Assembly (NCBI GenBank): GCA_024641255.1
Contig: JAHEDL010000164.1
Location: forward strand, 1 to 14,218
Direction of reading: 5' to 3'
Source of the DNA: Pseudorhodobacter sp.
Lineage (GTDB): Bacteria; Pseudomonadota; Alphaproteobacteria; Rhodobacterales; Rhodobacteraceae
Length of the DNA: 14,218 nt
Below the pieces are notes generated by a model that searched no databases, was not told the DNA's origin, and saw nothing but the letters and a program-made list of their open reading frames with translations. Made by a program: the position numbers and the translations under genes. This document shows, piece by piece, positions 7,948-14,218 of this stretch (position 1 is its first letter; every line of letters begins with the position of its first letter).

Positions 7948-10346
7948 GCGCGCATCCTTTCACCTTTGGAATCATAGGGCGACAGCGGGATCACCGTAGC
8001 CCCCCGTTCTCGGCCAACCACATGGACGGTTAGTGCCGTGCCAACTTCGGCCAGATCGGCGCGAACCTGAGCAAGCGCAAGGCTGGCCCCGACCCGGTGA
8101 CCATAGCCGCCCGATGTGGTAAAGCCCACCTTCTGCCCGTTGTGCCAGGCCGGTTCAAACCCCGATGCATCAGCCCCGTCGGCATCAATCTGCAACATCA
8201 CCAGCTTGCGCGCAGGGGGCGGCGCGGCAAGGAAAGCGTCGCGGCCAATAAAGGCGGGTTTGTCGGCAACCCAACGATCAAGGCCAGTCATCGCGGGGGT
8301 ATAGCCCTGCCCATATTCGGCATTCCAGATGCCAATGGATTTTTCAAGCCGCAGCGATAACATCGCAGCAAAGCCGATTTCGCGCAGGCCAAACCCAGCG
8401 CCCGCCTGAAGCAACTGACGGCGCAGGCTGGCATGATAGGCGGCGGGGACGTTGATTTCATAGGCCAACTCGCCCGACAGCGACAGCCGGGCAATGCGGG
8501 CGCGGTTCAGGCCCACATCCACCTCGGTGCAGCCCATCATCGGCAGCGACAGCGGACCGGTCAGTGTTTCGATCACCGCGCGGGCGTTCGGACCTTGAAC
8601 CGAGAAACCAAGCCAATCATCCGAAAGATCGCTCACCACAGCACCCGCCAGCGCATGATCGGCGAACCAGCGCAGATGGAAGCTGCGAAGGTAATACGAC
8701 CCCATCAGCCAATAGCGCCCATCACCCCAGTTGAACACGGTCAGATCGCCCTTCAGCCGGCCATCCTCGGCCAGCATCGGCGCAATCCGCGCGCGGCCAG
8801 CGGCGGGCAATTTGCAGGCCAGAAGCGTATCCAGCCACGCCGCCGCCTGCGGCCCCGACACCTCATACCTCGCAAAGCCCGAGATATCGAGCAAACCGGC
8901 GGCATCGCGCACGGCCAGCGCCTCAGCCCCGATCACCGGAAAGGCGGTTGAGCGTTTCAGGGTGCCGGGTTCTGCGAAATCCTTCGACGGCGCGAAATAC
9001 AGTGGCACCTCCAGCCCCCAAGACACGCCCCAGCGGCAGCCTGCTTCTGTCATCTCGGCATGGGCGGGCGTGGTTTTCAGCGGGCGCGCGGCGGGCAGTT
9101 GTTCATTCGGGAAGGTCATCACGAAACGGCGGGAATAAAACTGCCCCGTGGTCGCGCGCAGATATTCGCGGTTCGAATGGAAGGCGCCATAGCGCGCGAC
9201 GTCCATGCCATAAACGTCCTGCTCCGTCGCGCCGTGAATCATCCATTCAGCCAGCGCCTTACCCACGCCGCCGCCTTGGCTGAACCCCGCCATCACGCCA
9301 CAGGCGACCCAATAGCCGCGCGGACCCACCGGCCCGACCAGCGGGTTGCCATCGGGCGTAAAAGTGAAAGCGCCGTTGATCCAGCGCTTGATGCCGGTCT
9401 TGGCCAGCGCCGGATAGCGGGCAAAGGCCACCTCAAGTTCCGGCGCGATGCGATCAACATCCTCGGGGATCAGTTCCATCCCGTAATCCCAAGGTGCACC
9501 GTCCATCTGCCAGTGACGCGGGTTTTGTTCGTAGACGCCCAGCAGATAGCCCTTCGCCTCTTGCCGCGCATAAGAAAACCCATCCAGATCGACTGTCACG
9601 GGCAACTCATGCGACAGCGCCGCTACCTCGGGGATGGTTTCGGTGACCAGATAATGATGCTCCATCGGCGTCACCGGCAGATCAAGCCCGACCATCCGTC
9701 CCACCTGCTTTGCCCAAAGCCCGCCCGCGTTAACCACATGCTCGGCAAAGATGCGGCCCTGTTCGGTGTCGATGTCAAAACCGCACGTGGCGCGCGGGGT
9801 GATCGCCAACACGCGGTTGCGCAAGATCACCTCCGCGCCGCGCTTTTGCGCCGCCTTGGCATAGGCATGGGTGGTGCCGTTCGGGTCCAGATAGCCTTCG
9901 GCCACGTCATGCAAGCCGCCCTTGATGCCAGTCATGTCCAGCAAAGGGTTCATCGCCGCAATCTCGTCCGGCGTCACAAGCCGCGAGGTTTCGATCCCGA
10001 TGGCCTGAAACACCGCCCAAGCCGATTGCAACCACTCCCAGCGGTCGGGGTTGCTGGCAAAGGTGACGCCACCGGTCAGGTGCAAGCCGCACGACTGGCC
10101 GCTTTCGGCCTCGATTTCAGGGTAAAGCCGGATGGTGTAATCTTGCAGCGCCGCAATGTTTGGATCGGCGTTCAGCGCGTGAAAGCCTGCCGCTGCGTGC
10201 CATGTCGAACCCGCGGTCAGTTCCGCCCGCTCAATCAACGCTACATCGGTCCAGCCGAATTTCGCCAGATGGTACAGCACCGATGCCCCGACCACCCCGC
10301 CACCGATCACCACCGCCCGATACTGCGCTTTCATGGAATCCCCCAT
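7944..10346 (-). CDS. FAD-dependent oxidoreductase with GcvT domain (dimethylglycine/sarcosine dehydrogenase-like)
   Basis: 800 residues, close to bacterial dimethylglycine dehydrogenase-like proteins. Order of parts: FAD-binding DAO domain (about 10-375) with VVIGGGVVGAS (12-22), the STWHAAAG motif whose His50 is the covalent FAD site in DMGDH/sarcosine dehydrogenases, MEHHYLVTE (228-236) and the C-terminal FAD contact PDGNPLVGP (331-339); a linker (about 380-435); then a tetrahydrofolate-binding GcvT domain and its C-terminal barrel (about 440-790), with LKGDLTVFNW (531-540) and LRLEKSIGIWNAEYG. Such enzymes oxidise an N-methyl group and hand the formaldehyde unit to tetrahydrofolate in the cytoplasm. 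First gene of an operon with mttB and tetR. A second ATG four codons in (10334) has GGGGGA before it and is an equally good start. Substrate could be dimethylglycine, sarcosine or another N-methyl amino acid. Confidence 0.92.
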   Translation of the reverse strand: MGDSMKAQYRAVVIGGGVVGASVLYHLAKFGWTDVALIERAELTAGSTWHAAAGFHALNADPNIAALQDYTIRLYPEIEAESGQSCGLHLTGGVTFASNPDRWEWLQSAWAVFQAIGIETSRLVTPDEIAAMNPLLDMTGIKGGLHDVAEGYLDPNGTTHAYAKAAQKRGAEVILRNRVLAITPRATCGFDIDTEQGRIFAEHVVNAGGLWAKQVGRMVGLDLPVTPMEHHYLVTETIPEVAALSHELPVTVDLDGFSYARQEAKGYLLGVYEQNPRHWQMDGAPWDYGMELIPEDVDRIAPELEVAFARYPALAKTGIKRWINGAFTFTPDGNPLVGPVGPRGYWVACGVMAGFSQGGGVGKALAEWMIHGATEQDVYGMDVARYGAFHSNREYLRATTGQFYSRRFVMTFPNEQLPAARPLKTTPAHAEMTEAGCRWGVSWGLEVPLYFAPSKDFAEPGTLKRSTAFPVIGAEALAVRDAAGLLDISGFARYEVSGPQAAAWLDTLLACKLPAAGRARIAPMLAEDGRLKGDLTVFNWGDGRYWLMGSYYLRSFHLRWFADHALAGAVVSDLSDDWLGFSVQGPNARAVIETLTGPLSLPMMGCTEVDVGLNRARIARLSLSGELAYEINVPAAYHASLRRQLLQAGAGFGLREIGFAAMLSLRLEKSIGIWNAEYGQGYTPAMTGLDRWVADKPAFIGRDAFLAAPPPARKLVMLQIDADGADASGFEPAWHNGQKVGFTTSGGYGHRVGASLALAQVRADLAEVGTALTVHVVGRERGATVIPLSPYDSKGERMRA

Positions 10347-10365
10347 CTTGGTTCCATGATCTTCG

Positions 10366-10393
10366 ATTCACTGGACATAATTGTCCAGTGAAT
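10366..10393. promoter_or_regulatory. 28-bp palindromic operator, probable TetR binding site
   Basis: ATTCACTGGACA (10366-10377), spacer TAAT, TGTCCAGTGAAT (10382-10393): a perfect inverted repeat with 12-bp arms. It starts 20 bases upstream of the oxidoreductase start codon and overlaps the best promoter candidate. Length, symmetry and place fit a dimeric repressor, and the operon's own third gene is a TetR regulator. No second copy was noticed elsewhere in the window. The binding partner is inferred. Confidence 0.75.
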
Positions 10394-10402
10394 TTACGAC
10401 AA
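10374..10402 (-). promoter_or_regulatory. Candidate promoter of the oxidoreductase-mttB-tetR operon
   Basis: Read on the - strand: TTGTCG (10397-10402) as a -35-like box, 17 bases, TATGTC (10374-10379) as a weak -10-like box. The -10 and spacer lie within the 28-bp palindrome, so a bound repressor would block it. Match to the consensus is only moderate. Confidence 0.35.
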
Positions 10403-10566
10403 GAAAGTGTCGGCTTTATTGCTTCCCCTTACGGCTGCCTCCAATCGGGAGGCGCAGATAAAGTCACTCTCCGCCAACCTGCCCAATTCGTGGTTGGCAA
10501 AGGCCACCTCGCACCATCCGCCAAACACAGGGCACCATCGCGGGCTGCAAGATCGCAGATCGTCAT

Positions 10567-11355
10567 TCACGCAACCTTTGGCGGGTATTTCGGCGGATGC
10601 AGCCCAAGCGCCCGCGCCTGCGCAACATCAGCCAGAAGGTCACGCCCGGCCGCGGCAAAAAGGTCTGCCAAATCTTCGATGACGAAATAAACCGGCTGTA
10701 AGATATCAATGCGGTAAGGGGTGCGCAGAATGTCGATCACGTCAAAACGGCGCAGTTCCGGCCGACCCGAGGTCGCCCATTCCAGTTCCGAAATCGAAGA
10801 GGCAAGGCCCGACCCCAACCCCTTCATCTTGCCCGCCTCTTGGGTCAGGCCAAATTCGATGGTGAACCAGTAAAGCCTTATCAGCCACGCGTGGTCTGCC
10901 TTGTCGGCCCTATGGCCCGCCTGACCGATCGCCTGACTGAAAGCAGCAAAGCGCGGATCGGTAAGCAGCGGCGTATGGCCGAAGATTTCGTGAAAAATAT
11001 CAGGCTCTTCGATATAATCGAAATCTTCACGGCGGCGGATGAAGGAAGCGGCAGGAAAAGCACGCTGCGCCAAAAGCCCAAAGAAACGGCCGAACGGGAT
11101 CAGCGCTGGCACCGGCTCTACCCGCCAGCCGGTTGCTTTGGTCAGACGGGCGGAAACCTCGTTGCATTGCGCCACGCGGTCGGTGGGCAGATCCAAGCGT
11201 CGCAGGCCATCCAGATAGGGCGTGGCCATTCTGGCCTGAACCGACGGCAGTTGTAGCGCCATCAAGTCGCGCCAGACCGCGTCGTCCTCTGCGGTATAGG
11301 GCACGCGCCCGGATGAATCGGGAAGCATGGCGGTGTAGCTAGAGGTCTTTGGCAT
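10567..11355 (-). CDS. phhA: Phenylalanine 4-hydroxylase
   Basis: 262 residues, the length of bacterial single-domain phenylalanine hydroxylases. It converts L-phenylalanine to L-tyrosine in the cytoplasm using O2, non-haem iron and a tetrahydropterin. The iron facial triad is visible: His122 and His127 in EPDIFHEIFGH (117-127) and Glu167 in LYWFTIEFGL (161-170). Further family marks are YTAEDDAVWRDL (20-31) and RPELRRFDVIDILRTPYRID near the end. Start ATG at 11355 follows GGAG seven bases upstream on the - strand. It is divergent from the Lrp/AsnC gene across 125 bases, which strongly suggests control by that regulator. No pterin carbinolamine dehydratase (phhB) gene is in the window. It is 220 bases upstream of the oxidoreductase operon on the same strand, but that operon has its own operator, so co-transcription is not assumed. 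Confidence 0.95.
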   Translation of the reverse strand: MPKTSSYTAMLPDSSGRVPYTAEDDAVWRDLMALQLPSVQARMATPYLDGLRRLDLPTDRVAQCNEVSARLTKATGWRVEPVPALIPFGRFFGLLAQRAFPAASFIRRREDFDYIEEPDIFHEIFGHTPLLTDPRFAAFSQAIGQAGHRADKADHAWLIRLYWFTIEFGLTQEAGKMKGLGSGLASSISELEWATSGRPELRRFDVIDILRTPYRIDILQPVYFVIEDLADLFAAAGRDLLADVAQARALGLHPPKYPPKVA

Positions 11356-11480
11356 CGTCGTTCTCCGACAAGGAAGAAGGTAATTCTTGCCTAGACGCTG
11401 CGAAAAATCTTGCCTAACTGCCTACAGATTGCCAGCATGTGGAAACCTGATTTCAGAAACCCGGCCAATTTTGGTAAATT
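11356..11480. promoter_or_regulatory. phhA/lrp divergent control region with TGCCTA repeats
   Basis: 125 bases between the two starts. The nonamer TCTTGCCTA occurs twice in direct orientation (11385-11393 and 11408-11416, starts 23 bases apart), and a third TGCCTA lies at 11419-11424. Near the regulator there are short palindromes CTGA-TT-TCAG (about 11447-11456) and CCAA-TT-TTGG (about 11465-11474). Phased repeats fit the multi-dimer binding of Lrp-type regulators; this is an inference. Confidence 0.4.
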
Positions 11481-11951
11481 ATGCCTGAAATAGAGCTAAC
11501 CGAGTCTGATCGCCGCCTGTTGCACGCACTGCAGACCAATGCCCGCGCATCGACACAAGAATTGGCCGAAGCGTCTGGCCTGTCTTCGTCGCCAGCGTGG
11601 CGGCGGATCAAGCGGCTAGAGGATCTGGGGGTTATCACCGGGCATGTCGCCCTGTTGGATCGGCATCGGCTGGGGCTGACGGTTCTGGCCTATATCCAGA
11701 TTTCGTTGACCGACCACACCGAGCCAACCGTTGCGCGGTTTGACACCTTTGTGCGCGACCACCCGCAGATTCTGGAATGTGCCAGAGTCACCGGTGGCTT
11801 TGATTATCTGATCAAGGTGGTCGCCCGCGACGCCGAAGATCTGGAAGATTTCCTGATGCGCCACCTGCTGTCGCTGGGCATCGTGCGCACCACCTCGACA
11901 AGCTTCGTGTTGCGACAAACCAAATCGACCACCGAATTGCCGTTGGGTTAG
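11481..11951 (+). CDS. Lrp/AsnC-family transcriptional regulator
   Basis: 156 residues, the family size. N-terminal helix-turn-helix: LTESDRRLLHALQTNAR (6-22), then STQELAEASGLSSSPAWRRI (24-43) and KRLEDLGVI (44-52). The C-terminal RAM/AsnC ligand-binding domain runs from about 65 to 145, with YIQISL and the VTGGFDYLIKVVARDAEDL segment, including the Gly-Asp/Phe-Asp turn that binds amino acids in relatives. The start is fixed by an in-frame TAA two codons upstream of the ATG; the ribosome binding site is poor (GGTAAATT). It is divergent from phhA, so a role as phenylalanine- or tyrosine-responsive regulator of phhA is the simplest reading; the effector is not visible in the sequence. Confidence 0.92.
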   Translation: MPEIELTESDRRLLHALQTNARASTQELAEASGLSSSPAWRRIKRLEDLGVITGHVALLDRHRLGLTVLAYIQISLTDHTEPTVARFDTFVRDHPQILECARVTGGFDYLIKVVARDAEDLEDFLMRHLLSLGIVRTTSTSFVLRQTKSTTELPLG

Positions 11952-12347
11952 GCTTAACCGAGCAAGTCGCGCTCTTGCGCCCCGCAATCCAACCTTTCGG
12001 GCCAAGAAGCGCAAAAAGATCGGCGGGCAAGCTTTCATGCAATTGCGGAAACCCCGCCAACTGTTCTGCCGCGATCTTGTCAACGGGCGGCAGCGGCACA
12101 ATCCCGTTCGCCAGCTCAACGCGCGCCATCCACCGTAACGCGAAGCTTCTCGTAATAGTCGGTCACAGGTTTGACACGCACCAACACCGTCTTGCGTTGC
12201 ATCCCAAGCATTAACGATTTGCGGCGAAACCCTGCGCAGACCTTACCGCCAAGGAGCGCAAGATAATCAAAGAAACGGATATAATCTTTCCGATCAACCG
12301 GGCGGCCATCCGCCCGGGCATTTTCTGCACGCGGGTTTCGGGGCCGC
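11952..12347 (-). pseudogene. Possible decayed gene remnant downstream of mttB paralogue 2
   Basis: This 396-base stretch has no intact gene. On the - strand two overlapping frames look coding in codon choice: one reads KDYIRFFDYLALLGGKV ... YYEKLRVTVDGAR and stops at 12116-12118; the other continues MARVELANGIVPLPPVDKI ... LPADLFALLGPKGWIAG from 12129 down to about 11980. Both read the same bases GGCGCGCGT, so a single -1 shift would join them into one product (VDGARVELANG). The continuation then runs antisense into the Lrp gene, so it is cut short. I do not recognise the family with confidence; the LLGPKGWI stretch is faintly like the N-terminus of FAD-linked oxidases. It may equally be two chance frames. 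Confidence 0.3.
12298..12317. terminator. GC-rich hairpin after mttB paralogue 2
   Basis: CCGGGCGG (12298-12305), loop CCAT, CCGCCCGG (12310-12317): a perfect 8-bp stem beginning 31 bases beyond the stop codon of the - strand methyltransferase gene. There is no U run on the - strand side; on the + strand the stem is followed by GCATTTTCT. It may stop transcription or protect the mRNA end. Confidence 0.4.
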
Positions 12348-13916
12348 TTAGTACCACATATCCTGAACCGCATCCTTGCGCCGCGCCATGAAGTCTTTCA
12401 GCGCCTCATCAATGCCTTGGTCCAGCGGCGGCGCTTGGAATTCCGCCAGGGTTTTCTTCCAGCGTGCATTGGCGCGTTTGGCGCTATCCAGCCCACCTTG
12501 CTCGTCCCAGCTTTCCCATGGCTGGTTGTCATCCAACCCGGAATCCCAATAGGCGGTTTCGTAATGGCGCAGGGTGTGCTGGGTGCTGAACAGGTGCTGA
12601 CCCGGCCCAAGTTCGGCCAAAGCATCAAAGCCCAAGGAATCGTCGTCGGTTTTCATGCCGTCCAGATAGGCGTGCAACGCGCCGCACATGTCGGTATCCA
12701 TCACATGCTTTTCGTAAGACATCGACAGCAGGCCATCAAGGAACCCGGCCGAGTGCAGCACATAGTTGGCCCCACCCTGCACCGCCGACATCATCGACAT
12801 CATGCTTTGCTGCATCGCCTGCCCGTCAGGCAGTTTCGAGGTGCTGAAATTGCCCGCGCAGCGCAGCGGCATGTTCAGCCGCCGTGCCAACTGCCCCATT
12901 GCCAGCGACCCTATCGCCGGTTCCGGGGTGCCAAATGTCGGTGAACCAGACCGCAACGACATCGAAGAGAAGAACGATGCAAGGATCGTCGGCGCACCGG
13001 GCCGCACCAACTGCGCCAGCGCGCAAGATGACATAGACTCTGCCAACCCCTGCGCCACCATCCCCGCCGTCGTCAGCGGCGCCACTGCCCCGCCCAACAG
13101 GAACGGCAGGTGAATCGACCCCTGATTGGCCGCCGCATAGGCGCGAATGCCAGATGTGGTGACCCCATCCAGCACCAAAGGCGACGTGGTGTTGAAGTTG
13201 CCCATCACCACGCAGTTCTGGTCAACAAAATCCGCGCCAAACAAGATCCGCGCCATTTCAACCGAATCCGCGGCCCGATCCGCCGCAGTGATGGACCCAA
13301 GGAATGCCCGGTCGGAATAACGGATATGGGCATAGACCATATCAAGGTGGCGTTTGTTCACCGGCACATCTGTGGGTTCGCAAACCGTCCCGCCCGAATG
13401 GTGCAGCCACGGCGACGCCTGCGACAGCTTCACGAAATTCTCAAAGTCTTCGATGGTGCCGTAGCGACGGCCACGATCAAGATCCATCACGAACGGGCTG
13501 CCATAAGACGGCGCAAACACCACGTTATTGCCGCCAATCTGCACGTTGTTGGCCGGATTTCGGGCGTATTGCGTGAACTCGGCAGGCGCGGTTTTGAGGA
13601 TTTCCCGCACCATCCCCGGCGGAAACTTGATCCGCCAGACATCGGCGCTCACGTCGGAAACTTCGGCCCCCGCGGCCTTGTAAAGCCGCATCGCTTCGGC
13701 GTCATCGCGCAGTTCGATGCCAATCTCGGCAAGAATACGGTCTGCGGTGTGTTCAATGCGGGTCAAGGCTTCATCCGACAAGATGTCATAGGTCGGAATG
13801 CCGCGCACGATATAGGGGCGATGCACCGCCTGTTCGCCAGACCGCGCTTCGCGGCGCTGTGTGCGCCCACCGCGTTGACGTTTGCTGTCTTGGCTTGTTT
13901 TTGCACCGTCTGGCAT
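12348..13916 (-). CDS. MttB-family (non-pyrrolysine) methyltransferase, paralogue 2
   Basis: About 522 residues from the ATG at 13916, chosen because AAAGG precedes it at good spacing; in-frame ATGs at 13931 and 14042 lack a good ribosome binding site, and the outer one would overlap the divergent gene. Begins with an Arg-rich stretch (KRQRGGRTQRREARSG), then PTYDILSDEALTRIEHTAD. Family marks match paralogue 1: LLGGAVAPLTTAGM (273-286), LAQLVRPGAPTILAS (300-314), RSGSPTFGTPE (322-332), HSAGFLDGLLSMSYEK (388-403) and, near the end, LGPGQHLFSTQHT. No internal amber codon, so no pyrrolysine. By family it should demethylate a quaternary or tertiary amine using a corrinoid protein as acceptor, but none is encoded here. 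Divergent from a LysR-type regulator, which probably controls it. Substrate unknown. Confidence 0.88.
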   Translation of the reverse strand: MPDGAKTSQDSKRQRGGRTQRREARSGEQAVHRPYIVRGIPTYDILSDEALTRIEHTADRILAEIGIELRDDAEAMRLYKAAGAEVSDVSADVWRIKFPPGMVREILKTAPAEFTQYARNPANNVQIGGNNVVFAPSYGSPFVMDLDRGRRYGTIEDFENFVKLSQASPWLHHSGGTVCEPTDVPVNKRHLDMVYAHIRYSDRAFLGSITAADRAADSVEMARILFGADFVDQNCVVMGNFNTTSPLVLDGVTTSGIRAYAAANQGSIHLPFLLGGAVAPLTTAGMVAQGLAESMSSCALAQLVRPGAPTILASFFSSMSLRSGSPTFGTPEPAIGSLAMGQLARRLNMPLRCAGNFSTSKLPDGQAMQQSMMSMMSAVQGGANYVLHSAGFLDGLLSMSYEKHVMDTDMCGALHAYLDGMKTDDDSLGFDALAELGPGQHLFSTQHTLRHYETAYWDSGLDDNQPWESWDEQGGLDSAKRANARWKKTLAEFQAPPLDQGIDEALKDFMARRKDAVQDMWY

Positions 13917-14007
13917 GGTCTGGCCTTTCATAAATTGAAACCAGCATAAGCATGGGAAAACGCACTGTAACGCTGGAAAATTCTCATTGAGTTGATAAAC
14001 AAGGCTT
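13917..14007. promoter_or_regulatory. mttB2/LysR divergent control region
   Basis: 91 AT-rich bases between the two start codons. A small palindrome CTCA-T-TGAG lies at 13983-13991 and an AAGG ribosome binding site precedes the LysR gene. LysR regulators usually bind such shared regions; no convincing promoter boxes could be picked. Confidence 0.4.
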
Positions 14008-14218
14008 ATGGAAAACCTGCGCCATCTTCTGCCGTCCATCAACAGTCTTGTCGTTTTCGAAGCGGCGGGCCGGCTTTCAAGCTTTTCTGCCGCCGCGCGG
14101 GAAATGCGGATGACGCAAGCCGCCGTCTCCTATGCGATCAACCGTCTGGAAGATCAGATGGGCACCGCCTTATTCTTGCGCGAACACCGCCGCGTGCGCC
14201 TGTCAGAGGCCGGTCAGC
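14008..14218 (+). CDS. LysR-type transcriptional regulator, GcvA-like, N-terminus only (partial)
   Basis: Open from ATG at 14008 to the right edge, 70 codons visible. The DNA-binding domain is plain: INSLVVFEAAGRLSSFSAAA, REMRMTQAAVSYAINRLE, then LFLREHRRVRLSEAGQ. The 'L.S...FEAA....SFS.AA....TQAAVS..I..LE' pattern is that of the GcvA-like LysR subgroup. AAGG lies five bases before the ATG. It is divergent from mttB paralogue 2, the classical arrangement of a LysR activator with its target; the effector domain is outside the window. Confidence 0.9.
   Translation, partial: MENLRHLLPSINSLVVFEAAGRLSSFSAAAREMRMTQAAVSYAINRLEDQMGTALFLREHRRVRLSEAGQ

Noticed and set aside
6997..7977. 326-codon open frame on the + strand opposite mttB paralogue 1
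   Set aside because: Low-complexity Arg/His-rich product, no family marks, fully opposite a motif-bearing gene.
9060..10391. Long open frame of 443 codons on the + strand opposite the oxidoreductase gene
   Set aside because: It is antisense to a protein with intact FAD and GcvT motifs; its product is rich in Arg, His, Gln and Pro with no recognisable domain, as is usual for shadows of GC-rich genes.
10437..10453. Hairpin GCCTCC-AATCG-GGAGGC between phhA and the oxidoreductase gene, as terminator of phhA
   Set aside because: Only a 6-bp stem, more than 110 bases beyond the phhA stop and without a T run; too weak to call.
6427..13916. Pyrrolysine-type MttB
   Set aside because: Both mttB frames run full length with no internal TAG, so neither needs amber read-through.
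13110..13949. 279-codon open frame on the + strand opposite mttB paralogue 2
   Set aside because: Same reason: shadow frame of a well-supported gene.
13917..14042. 42-residue N-terminal extension of mttB paralogue 2
   Set aside because: It would run over the start of the divergent LysR gene, has no ribosome binding site and contains a Cys/Phe-rich stretch unlike the family.

Overview
The window is GC-rich, densely packed bacterial DNA. Gene content and protein style (MalFGK-type transporter, several MttB-like methyltransferases, dimethylglycine-dehydrogenase-like oxidoreductase, LysR/TetR/Lrp regulators beside each enzyme) suggest an alphaproteobacterium, most likely of the Rhodobacteraceae/Paracoccaceae group. 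That assignment is an inference from gene style; the window holds no rRNA or other marker gene. It reads as a catabolic accessory region for small nitrogen compounds, probably N-methylated and/or D- or hydroxy-amino acids.

Layout. (1) Positions 1-2126, + strand: the end of a sugar-type ABC transporter operon (C-terminus of permease 1, permease 2, ATPase), closed by a near-perfect hairpin terminator at 2144-2176 that can serve both strands. (2) 2194-5795: two distantly related fold-type III PLP enzymes of the D-threonine aldolase / D-serine dehydratase family. One is on the - strand downstream of a HypT-like LysR gene; the other is on the + strand, divergent from that LysR gene. (3) 10346 down to 5818, - strand: a tight three-gene operon of a DMGDH-like FAD/folate oxidoreductase, an MttB-like methyltransferase (4-base ATGA overlap) and a TetR regulator. 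The TetR gene starts on TTG two codons after the mttB stop and in the same frame. A 12-bp-arm palindrome sits in front of the operon and is the best candidate TetR operator. (4) 10567-11951: phenylalanine 4-hydroxylase divergent from an Lrp/AsnC regulator. (5) 11952-12347: no intact gene; it holds what looks like a frameshifted gene remnant on the - strand and a GC-rich hairpin. (6) 12348-14218: a second, quite different MttB-like gene divergent from a LysR-type regulator cut off by the window end.

Working together (inference). The ABC transporter may import a substrate. An MttB-like enzyme could take one methyl group from a quaternary or tertiary amine, and the DMGDH-like enzyme could oxidise a further N-methyl group and pass it to tetrahydrofolate. 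The PLP enzymes could cleave or deaminate D- or beta-hydroxy amino acids. Neither MttB gene contains an in-frame amber (pyrrolysine) codon, and no corrinoid protein or corrinoid activator is present in the window, so the methyl acceptor is an open question. The true substrates cannot be read from the sequence.
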